From positions 124,001 to 188,000 of the forward strand of contig JBBQUM010000002.1 of the NCBI GenBank assembly GCA_038212445.1: DNA of 64,000 nt, written 5' to 3'. The DNA comes from TMP-7 sp038212445. GTDB taxonomy: Bacteria; Acidobacteriota; Terriglobia; Bryobacterales; Bryobacteraceae. The position numbers and the translations under genes are program-made. Positions 33,863 to 40,778 of the stretch are shown piece by piece. Each line of letters starts with the position of its first letter. Positions within the stretch are counted from its first letter, which is position 1. Below the pieces are notes generated by a model. That model saw nothing but the letters and a program-made list of their open reading frames with translations, had not been told where the DNA came from and made no database searches.

Positions 33863-33868
33863 TGAAGT

Positions 33869-34444
33869 GTGGCCACGCCCGTCGCTCGCTACCTACCGTC
33901 CCGGCAATACTTGGGCGCCGGTTTTGTAGCTCTCGGCCTGGCAGCTTTCTCCACCTGGTGCGGATTCCGCTGGTATCCCGCCTTCCTGCCCGCATTTCTC
34001 TTCCTCGCCAGCGCAGCAGTCATCTTATTGGTAGCCCTGCAACCGCCCGTCGAGATTCACGAGACTCACCTCAGCATCCGGCGCCGCAATATTCCCTGGA
34101 ATCAGATCCGCCGCCTCGATCGCACCGGCTGGATCTCACCGCTCGTTCTCCACCTCACATTACTGGAGGAAGAACGCATCATGATGGTCTACCCGGGCGA
34201 CCTTGAATCTGCCAATAGCCTGCTCCGGCACCTGCGCCGCTACTCCCGTGAAGCCCTCATCGACGGCGTGCCCTACAAGCAGTTCTGGGGCGAGGCTCTC
34301 GGACCCGCACCTGACCGCCGCCAGTTGCCGTCCCCGAAGTACCGGCTTCTCCGCCCAGAGGACGAAGCCGAGGTAGAACGTATGTTCCAAAGGCTCAAAA
34401 CCGTTGGCCATATCGATCCTAAGAAATCCTCTGACGAGAAATAG
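33869..34444 (+). CDS. Two-helix membrane protein with PH-like domain, function unknown
   Basis: 191 aa from a GTG set 6 nt after a -10 box. Two adjacent membrane segments (about residues 15-55) are followed by a small beta-rich stretch (EIHETHLSIRRRNIPWNQIR then LVLHLTLLEEERIMMVYPGD) that resembles the bacterial PH-like domains of short membrane proteins. A charged tail (about 135-191) ends in KKSSDEK. I do not recognise the family. It is followed 3 nt later by a YdcF-like gene, so the two probably form an operon. Confidence 0.6.
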   Translation: MATPVARYLPSRQYLGAGFVALGLAAFSTWCGFRWYPAFLPAFLFLASAAVILLVALQPPVEIHETHLSIRRRNIPWNQIRRLDRTGWISPLVLHLTLLEEERIMMVYPGDLESANSLLRHLRRYSREALIDGVPYKQFWGEALGPAPDRRQLPSPKYRLLRPEDEAEVERMFQRLKTVGHIDPKKSSDEK

Positions 34445-34447
34445 CCG

Positions 34448-35047
34448 TTGAGGCCCAGATTTCGCGGTCTGATCCGCTTTCTTGTCATCCTCCTCCTTCT
34501 GCTCATCCTCTGGTTTGCCCGCTCCGTCTGGCTGCCCTGGTTCGGAACTCATCTCGTCAGGGCCGGTTCCCCCGAGAAGGTGGACATGATCGTCGTCCTC
34601 GCAGGCGACAGCGGGGGTAATCGCATCCTCAAAGCAGCTGAACTGGTGAAAGGCGGCTACGCACCGGCCGCCCTGGTCAGCGGACCCGGCGGTATGTACG
34701 ACCGCCATGAGTGCGACTTTGAAATCGAGTTCGCCGAACACCGCGGCTATCCCCGCTCCCTCTTCATCCCCCTGCCCCTCAACGACCTCAGCACTCGCAC
34801 TGAAGCCATCACCGTCGTGCGCGAACTTCGCAAACGCGGCGTCAAACGCTTCATCGTCGTCACCAGCGATACCCACACCCGCCGCGCCGGCAATATCTAT
34901 CGATCCCTCGCGCCCGACCTTGAAGTCCTCATGGTGGCCGCCCCCAGCAGACTCTTCGCGCCTGCTGCATGGTGGCAGGAGCGCGAAGGCCAAAAGGCAA
35001 TTCTCGAGGAATGGCTGAAAACCGTAGCCAACTGGATCAGCCTGTAA
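34448..35047 (+). CDS. YdcF/DUF218-family membrane-anchored protein
   Basis: 199 aa from a TTG start. An N-terminal membrane anchor (LIRFLVILLLLLILWFARSV) is followed by a DUF218 domain: DMIVVLAGDSGGNRILKAAE, ALVSGPGGMY, LNDLSTRTEAITVVRELRKR and FIVVTSDTHTRRAGNIYRSL. DUF218 proteins (SanA, YdcF, ElyC) act in envelope or peptidoglycan integrity, and their chemistry is unresolved. The ABC exporter gene starts one base after its stop codon, so the genes are probably coupled. Confidence 0.85.
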   Translation: MRPRFRGLIRFLVILLLLLILWFARSVWLPWFGTHLVRAGSPEKVDMIVVLAGDSGGNRILKAAELVKGGYAPAALVSGPGGMYDRHECDFEIEFAEHRGYPRSLFIPLPLNDLSTRTEAITVVRELRKRGVKRFIVVTSDTHTRRAGNIYRSLAPDLEVLMVAAPSRLFAPAAWWQEREGQKAILEEWLKTVANWISL

Positions 35048-35048
35048 G

Positions 35049-36794
35049 ATGCTCACCAAAACACTGAAGACCGTCTGGCCCTACATGTGGCGCTACCGCC
35101 GCGGCTTCGTCCTCGGCATGGGCGCCCTCGCCATCAAGGACCTGGTCGGCGCCTGCCTTCCCCTCGTCATGCGCAGCGGTATCGACTCGCTCCACAGCGG
35201 CTTCAACATGACCGCCATCCTCTGGCTCGCCGCCGCCCTCATCGGACTCTCCGCCGTCAAAGGCGTCTTCCAATACTGGATGCGCGTCATCCTCATCGGC
35301 ATCTCCCGCGACATCGAGTTCGACCTCCGCAACGATCTCTTCTCCAACCTCACACGCCTCTCCTGGGACTTCTACGGCAACTACCGCACCGGCGACATCA
35401 TGGCCCGCGTCACCAACGACCTCAATGCCGTCCGCATGATGCTCGGCCCCGGCGTCATGTACTGGTGCGAGACCATGCTCACCCTCGTCCTCTCCGTCGC
35501 TGTCATGATCTCGGTCGACTGGCGCCTCACACTCCTTTGCTTAACCCCCGCTCCCTTCGTCAGCATCGCCGTTATCTTCTTCGGACGCCGCATTCACGAC
35601 CGCTTCGAGGCCATCCAAAAAATGTTCTCCGACATCAGCAGCCGCGTCCAGGAGAACCTCTCCGGCGTCCGCGTCATCCGCGCCTACGTGCAGGAGGACC
35701 ATGAACTCCGGCTATTCGAAACGCTGAATCAGGAGTACATCAAACAGAACATCCGACTCGCCCGGCTGTCCGGATTCTTCATGCCCCTGCTTCAGGCGTT
35801 GATCGGCGTCACGTTCCTCCTGGTCCTTTGGGTCGGCAGTTATCGCATGCTCAGTGGACACATCACGCTCGGCGGCTTCGTCATGTTCAACACCTACATG
35901 GGCATGCTTGTGTGGCCCATGATCGCCATGGGCTGGGTGGTGAATCTGATGCAGCGCGGCACCGCCTCGCTCGAACGCATCAATGAAATGCTCAACGCCG
36001 TCCCCATCATCGCCGCCCCGGCCAATCCAGTAAAGTTGCAAACTCCCGTCCGTGGCGAAATCGAATTGCGCGGCGCCGCGATGCACTACGGGACTGCGAA
36101 ATCACTCGACGGCGTCAACCTCCATATCGCCGCCGGATCCACCGTCGCCATCGTCGGACACACCGGCAGCGGCAAGAGCACGCTCGTCAGCCTCATCGCC
36201 CGATTGATCGACCCTACCGCCGGCTCCGTGCTTCTCGACGGCGTCGACCTTCGTAACCTCGACCCCGCCGTCATCCGCCGTCAAATCGGCTTCGTCCCGC
36301 AGGAAACGTTCTTGTTTAGCGCCACTCTGGCCGACAACATCGCCTTCGGTGTAGACCACGCATCGCTCGAGGAGATTCAACGCGCCGCCGAAATTGCTGG
36401 ACTCGCCCCCGACATCGAGTCCTTCCCCAACGGCTACCAAACCATGGTCGGCGAGCGCGGCCTTACCCTTTCCGGTGGGCAGAAGCAGCGCACCGCCATC
36501 GCTCGCGCCGTTCTCCGCAATCCCCGCATCCTGATTCTCGACGACGCCCTGGCCAGCGTAGACACGCTCACCGAAGAGAGCATCCTCAACGCGCTCTCAA
36601 CCGTCATGCACGGCCGCACCACTATCCTCATCTCCCACCGCGTCTCCACCGTCCGCAACGCCGGCCATATCTTCGTGCTCGAACACGGCCGCGTCGCCGA
36701 ATCCGGCAGTCACGACGAACTCCTCAAAGCCGGCGGTTACTACGCCGACCTCTACCAGAAACAACTCCTCGAAGAAGAACTCGAAGCCATCTAA
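35049..36794 (+). CDS. ABC exporter, fused membrane and ATPase domains (MsbA-like)
   Basis: 581 aa, the usual half-transporter length. Residues about 1-320 form a six-helix ABC membrane domain with RTGDIMARVTNDLNAVRMML and SSRVQENLSGVRVIRAYVQE coupling motifs. The ATPase domain (about 340-575) has Walker A GHTGSGKSTL, Q-loop GFVPQETFLFSATLADNIAF, signature LSGGQKQRTAIARA, Walker B ILILDDAL and H-loop ISHR. With lpxC and lipid genes just upstream, lipid A or lipid export is a reasonable guess, but drug or peptide export cannot be excluded. Confidence 0.88.
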   Translation: MLTKTLKTVWPYMWRYRRGFVLGMGALAIKDLVGACLPLVMRSGIDSLHSGFNMTAILWLAAALIGLSAVKGVFQYWMRVILIGISRDIEFDLRNDLFSNLTRLSWDFYGNYRTGDIMARVTNDLNAVRMMLGPGVMYWCETMLTLVLSVAVMISVDWRLTLLCLTPAPFVSIAVIFFGRRIHDRFEAIQKMFSDISSRVQENLSGVRVIRAYVQEDHELRLFETLNQEYIKQNIRLARLSGFFMPLLQALIGVTFLLVLWVGSYRMLSGHITLGGFVMFNTYMGMLVWPMIAMGWVVNLMQRGTASLERINEMLNAVPIIAAPANPVKLQTPVRGEIELRGAAMHYGTAKSLDGVNLHIAAGSTVAIVGHTGSGKSTLVSLIARLIDPTAGSVLLDGVDLRNLDPAVIRRQIGFVPQETFLFSATLADNIAFGVDHASLEEIQRAAEIAGLAPDIESFPNGYQTMVGERGLTLSGGQKQRTAIARAVLRNPRILILDDALASVDTLTEESILNALSTVMHGRTTILISHRVSTVRNAGHIFVLEHGRVAESGSHDELLKAGGYYADLYQKQLLEEELEAI

Positions 36795-36832
36795 ATTCTC
36801 CTGATAGCATCGACAACGGATATCCGGATAGG

Positions 36833-38371
36833 ATGCTTCGCTTCTCGATCCTCACCCTCGCCTTCACCGCGTTTGCCGCCCAACCGGCTGCCATCGCCCC
36901 TCACACCATGCCCCGCATAGGCAGCGTCAGCGAGCGCTTTCAGTCCTACAACGTGGAAATGGTCGAGGTTACCGGCGGCAGGTTCTGGGCGCCCTACAAC
37001 AAGACCCCCGACGTCGCACCCGCTCCGCAGTCGTCCGTGCCCGGCCTCGACCCCCGCGCATTCCGCACCCGCGAGCCCATCAACCTCTCCAATCCGCGAC
37101 TCCGAAAGCTCGCCGCCGCCCTTGGCCCGGCCTACATGCGCGTCAGCGGCACCTGGGCCAACTCCACCTACTTCCATGATTCCGACACTCCCGCGCCCTC
37201 CACAACGCCCAAAGGTTTCGGAGGCGTCCTCGCCCGCGCCCAATGGAAAGGCGTCGTCGATTTCGCGCACGCCGCCAACGCCCAGATCGTCACCAGCATG
37301 CCCATCAGCGATGGAGTCCGTGATGCCGCTGGCGCCTGGTTGCCCGACCAGTCCGTCAAGCTGTTCGCCTACACCAAAGCCATCGGCGGCACAATCGCCG
37401 CAGCCGAATTCTTCAACGAGCCCAGCTTCGCCAGTATGGGAGGCGCACCCAAAGGCTATAACGCGGCCGCCTATGGACGCGACTTCGTTGCCTTCCTCGC
37501 CTTTGCGAAAAAAACCGCCCCCGGCATGATCGTCCTCGGCCCCGGTTCGGTTGGCGAGGGCACTCAACTCGCGTCTGGCCTCGGCGTCTTGAAAAGCGAG
37601 GACCTCCTCACCGCGAGCGGTCACGGCATCGACGCGTTCTCCTATCACTTCTACGGCGGCGTCTCGAAACGCTGTGCCGCGATGGGAGCAGTCGGACTGA
37701 CCAGCGTCGATGCGGCCCTCTCTGCTGACTGGCTCGGACGCACCGGCCAGAACGAGAAGTTCTACGCCGCCCTCCGCGATCGCTTCGAACCCGGCAAGCC
37801 AATCTGGAACACGGAAACCGGCGAGACTGCCTGCGGCGGCAACCCCTGGGCGTCCACCTTCGCCGACAGCTTCCGCTATCTAAACCAGCTCGGCGCCCTC
37901 GCCAAAGACAGCGTTCAAGTAGAGGCGCACAACACCCTCGCTGCCAGCGACTATGCCCTCATCGACGAGCAAACGCTCACGCCCCGCCCCAACTATTGGT
38001 CCGCGCTCCTCTGGCACAAACTGTTGGGCACCACCGTCCTCGACGCCGGACCATCCTCTGCGCCCAACCTCCATCTCTATGCGCATTGCCTCGCCGGTCA
38101 CCCCGGCGGCGTCGCCCTCCTGGCCATCAATGCCGGCCAGACTGCCTCGCACGAAATCACCATTCCGGCGAAGGCTGAGCGCTATACCCTCACCGCGAAG
38201 GAACTTCAGAGCCCCACCGTCGAGCTGAACGGAACTACCCTGAAACTCGGCGCCCACGACGCCCTGCCCGCCATGAAAGGCACGCCTTCAAAAGCAGGAA
38301 CGCTCGCCCTCCCACCCGCCAGCATCACGTTCCTGACGTTTGCCGGCTCCGGGAACAGCGCCTGCCATTAA
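36833..38371 (+). CDS. Secreted glycoside hydrolase, GH79/heparanase-like
   Basis: 512 aa with a signal peptide (about 1-16). The catalytic (beta/alpha)8 barrel has the acid/base in IAAAEFFNEPSF (the N-E-P motif of clan GH-A) and a likely nucleophile Glu in WNTETGETACGGNPWASTF, similar to the E-T-x-x-x-GGG site of heparanases. Other matches are PAYMRVSGTWANSTYFHD near the N-terminus and a C-terminal beta domain (ITIPAKAERYTLTAKELQSP). GH79 enzymes cut beta-glucuronides such as heparan-like or arabinogalactan side chains. The substrate is not deducible, and assignment to GH79 rather than a related GH-A family is my inference. Confidence 0.7.
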   Translation: MLRFSILTLAFTAFAAQPAAIAPHTMPRIGSVSERFQSYNVEMVEVTGGRFWAPYNKTPDVAPAPQSSVPGLDPRAFRTREPINLSNPRLRKLAAALGPAYMRVSGTWANSTYFHDSDTPAPSTTPKGFGGVLARAQWKGVVDFAHAANAQIVTSMPISDGVRDAAGAWLPDQSVKLFAYTKAIGGTIAAAEFFNEPSFASMGGAPKGYNAAAYGRDFVAFLAFAKKTAPGMIVLGPGSVGEGTQLASGLGVLKSEDLLTASGHGIDAFSYHFYGGVSKRCAAMGAVGLTSVDAALSADWLGRTGQNEKFYAALRDRFEPGKPIWNTETGETACGGNPWASTFADSFRYLNQLGALAKDSVQVEAHNTLAASDYALIDEQTLTPRPNYWSALLWHKLLGTTVLDAGPSSAPNLHLYAHCLAGHPGGVALLAINAGQTASHEITIPAKAERYTLTAKELQSPTVELNGTTLKLGAHDALPAMKGTPSKAGTLALPPASITFLTFAGSGNSACH

Positions 38372-38404
38372 CCCGCGTTTAGTACAAACGCCGAATGCCG
38401 CTGG
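38359..38404 (+). repeat. 46-bp repeat, copy 1 (promoter-like)
   Basis: This stretch runs from the last codons of the GH79-like gene into the following gap. It matches 40733-40778 at 39 of 46 positions, including 17 perfect bases (ACCCGCGTTTAGTACAA). In copy 2 the element carries the -10 box and start codon of the Ser/Thr kinase gene; here the matching ATG (38395) opens no gene with recognisable content. Confidence 0.6.
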
Positions 38405-38415
38405 GGTCATTACGA

Positions 38416-38444
38416 TTGCCCGCCTCGCGGCAACGTGAGACAAT
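38416..38444 (+). promoter_or_regulatory. Leaderless-type promoter of the ThDP enzyme gene
   Basis: TTGCCC (38416-38421), a 17-bp spacer and GACAAT (38439-38444) are followed by 5 nt and the ATG at 38450. This decides between ATG 38450 and the upstream in-frame GTG at 38435, which would lie within the promoter. Confidence 0.5.
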
Positions 38445-38449
38445 CTGCC

Positions 38450-40351
38450 ATGCCCGAAAACAAGGATTCGCAGGTGGATCGCCGCAGTTTTCTCTCCGGT
38501 GCCGCCACCTCTGCTGCGGCCATCGCTGCGGCTGTTCCCGCCGCCCTCGCTGCCGGGCAGTCACAATCGCAAAAAGAAACTGAACCACCCGCGAAGGTCG
38601 AAGTTCAAACCACCGATCGCCCCGGCGCCGACTTCATGATCGACGTTTTCAAGTCGCTCGGATTCGACTACGTCTGCGCCAATCCCGGTTCGGCATTTCG
38701 CAGCATTCAGGAATCTGTCATCAACTACGGCGGCAATTCCAAGCCGGAGTTCATCACCTGCTGCCATGAGGAATCGTCCGTCGCGATGGGCCATGGCTAC
38801 TTCAAAGTCGAAGGCAAGCCAATGCTCGTCTTCGCGCACGGTACGGTCGGCCTGCAGCACGCCTCTATGGCCGTGTACAACGCCTTCTGCGACCGCGTCC
38901 CCGTCTTCATCGTCCTCGGCAACAATCTGAATGCGGCCACACGCCGCTCGGCCGTCGACTGGCTTCACAGCGTACAGGACGCCGCGGCGCTCGTGCGAGA
39001 CTTCACCAAGTTTGACGACTCTCCCGTGTCCCTCGCCCAATTTGCCGAGTCTTCGGTCCGGGCGTACAAGATCGCCATGACCGCTCCCTCGGCTCCCGTT
39101 GTCCTCACTGCCGACGCTGAGTTGTCCGAAATCTCCATCACCGGGCGCACCGGCCTTACGATTCCAAAGCTCGGTTTCGCCGCGCCCCCGGCTGGTGACT
39201 CCGCATCCGTCGCCGCCCTCGCCGCAATGCTCATCGAGGCGCAGACTCCCGTGATCGTCGCAGGTCGCCTCGCGCGCACGCAGGGCTGCATGGCGCACCT
39301 GGTGGAACTTGCTGAACTCCTGCAGGTCCCGGTAGTAGATTCCGGAGCCCGCATGAACTTTCCAAACCGGCACCCGCTGAATCTGTCAGGCAACTCGCGC
39401 GCGCTCATTGAGAATGCCGACCTGATCCTCGGTCTCGAAGTCACTGACTTCTACGGTCTGGTCAACAACATCAGCCGCCAGTTGGAGTATTCGTCGCGAC
39501 CGCTCACGAAAGCCAAACTGGCCAGTATCTCGGCCGGCGACCGTCTCGCCAAGAGTAACTTCCAGGAATTTCAACGCTACCAACCGCTCGATCTCGACAT
39601 TGCAGCGGACGGCGAAGCCACGCTGCCATCGCTGGTTGAAGCAGTACAGCGGCTGATGACTCCCGACAAGAAGCGTGCGTTTCAAGCGCGAGGTGCGAAG
39701 CTTGCCGGGCAACAAGCAAGCATCTTAGCCAAAGCCCGCACCGACGCCTCGTACGCCTGGGACGCCTGTCCCATCAGTGTTGCGCGACTGTGCTCAGAGC
39801 TGTGGGCACAGATTAAGAATGAAGACTGGTGTCTCGCCTCGCAATCCGGCACCTTTGTCAGCAACTGGCCTCTACGCCTTTGGGACTTCGATCGGCCTTA
39901 TCGACACATTGGCGGTTCCGGCGGCGCTGGGATGGGTTACGGCGCTCCCGCCGCCGTCGGCGCAGCGCTGGCCAATAAGAAACACGGCCGCCTGACTGTG
40001 AACATTCAAACCGACGGTGACCTCATGTACGCGCCCGGAGTGTTGTGGACCGCGGCGCACCATCGCATTCCGCTCTTGACCATCATGCATAACAATCGCG
40101 CCTACCATCAGGAACTGATGGAAGTGCAGATCGCCGCCAACCAGCACAATCGCGGTATCGATCGCGCGCACATCGGAACCACGATTGACGATCCCAATAT
40201 TGATTACGCCAAACTCGCGCAGAGCATGGGCATGATGGGTATCGGCCCGATTGAGCAGCCCGGCGATCTTGCGTCGGCCATTCGCCGTGGCATCGAGACA
40301 GTGAAGCGTGGCGAACCCGTACTCATCGATGTCGTGACACAGCCGCGCTGA
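38450..40351 (+). CDS. Tat-exported thiamine-diphosphate enzyme (acetolactate-synthase/benzoylformate-decarboxylase superfamily)
   Basis: 633 aa. The leader DRRSFLSGAATSAAAIAAAV is a twin-arginine signal, so the folded, cofactor-loaded enzyme should be exported. The N-terminal PYR domain (about 60-230) has the ThDP-activating Glu in ITCCHEESSVAMGHGYF and AHGTVGLQHASMAVYNAF. A central FAD/DHAP-type domain follows (about 250-400). The PP domain has GGSGGAGMGYGAPAAVGAAL and the metal site DGDLMYAPGVLWTAAHHRIP followed by MHNN. The reaction is not known; decarboxylation or oxidation of a 2-oxo acid is likely. The next gene, 9 nt later, encodes a small cytochrome c, suggesting electrons pass to it. 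A periplasmic ThDP enzyme is uncommon. Confidence 0.85.
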   Translation: MPENKDSQVDRRSFLSGAATSAAAIAAAVPAALAAGQSQSQKETEPPAKVEVQTTDRPGADFMIDVFKSLGFDYVCANPGSAFRSIQESVINYGGNSKPEFITCCHEESSVAMGHGYFKVEGKPMLVFAHGTVGLQHASMAVYNAFCDRVPVFIVLGNNLNAATRRSAVDWLHSVQDAAALVRDFTKFDDSPVSLAQFAESSVRAYKIAMTAPSAPVVLTADAELSEISITGRTGLTIPKLGFAAPPAGDSASVAALAAMLIEAQTPVIVAGRLARTQGCMAHLVELAELLQVPVVDSGARMNFPNRHPLNLSGNSRALIENADLILGLEVTDFYGLVNNISRQLEYSSRPLTKAKLASISAGDRLAKSNFQEFQRYQPLDLDIAADGEATLPSLVEAVQRLMTPDKKRAFQARGAKLAGQQASILAKARTDASYAWDACPISVARLCSELWAQIKNEDWCLASQSGTFVSNWPLRLWDFDRPYRHIGGSGGAGMGYGAPAAVGAALANKKHGRLTVNIQTDGDLMYAPGVLWTAAHHRIPLLTIMHNNRAYHQELMEVQIAANQHNRGIDRAHIGTTIDDPNIDYAKLAQSMGMMGIGPIEQPGDLASAIRRGIETVKRGEPVLIDVVTQPR

Positions 40352-40360
40352 GATACTTCC

Positions 40361-40720
40361 ATGAAGACACTCCTCGCCATCGCACTAACCTTCGCCAGCG
40401 TGCCTCTCGCGGGACAGTCGCCAGTCAAAGCCGCCGACGCAGAGAACGGGAAGAAACTGTATGTCGCCGACGGCTGTTATCAGTGTCACGGCCGGCAAGG
40501 GCAAGGCGGATCGTCCGCTCCCGTCGGATCCTACGGTCCCCGGCTAGCTCCGGCGAAGCTTCCGCTGGAGGCTCTGAGAGCGTACGTCCGTCACCCATCG
40601 GGCGGAATGCCGCCGTATACCGCGAAGGTTCTGCCCGACGCCGCGATTGACGACATCTATGCTTTTCTGAAAAGCGTCCCCGCTCCGCCGCCAGTCAAGG
40701 ACATTCCCTTGTTGAACTAA
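40361..40720 (+). CDS. Small periplasmic cytochrome c
   Basis: 119 aa. A signal peptide (about 1-18) precedes a single class I cytochrome c domain: heme site GCYQCHGRQGQGG (CxxCH), likely axial Met in HPSGGMPPYTAKVLPDAAID, and closing helix DIYAFLKSVP. It lies 9 nt after the exported ThDP enzyme gene, so the two are almost certainly one operon and this protein is the probable electron acceptor. It is convergent with nothing; a 46-bp repeat follows. Confidence 0.88.
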   Translation: MKTLLAIALTFASVPLAGQSPVKAADAENGKKLYVADGCYQCHGRQGQGGSSAPVGSYGPRLAPAKLPLEALRAYVRHPSGGMPPYTAKVLPDAAIDDIYAFLKSVPAPPPVKDIPLLN

Positions 40721-40732
40721 CAACTCTAACAA

Positions 40733-40778
40733 CGCCTGCCGCCGACCCGCGTTTAGTACAATCGCTGAATGTCGCTGG
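40733..40778 (+). promoter_or_regulatory. 46-bp repeat, copy 2, carrying kinase -10 box and start codon
   Basis: Second copy of the element at 38359-38404. TACAAT (40757-40762) ends 6 nt before the ATG at 40769, consistent with a leaderless kinase transcript. The -35 position (GCCTGC) is weak. Confidence 0.5.
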
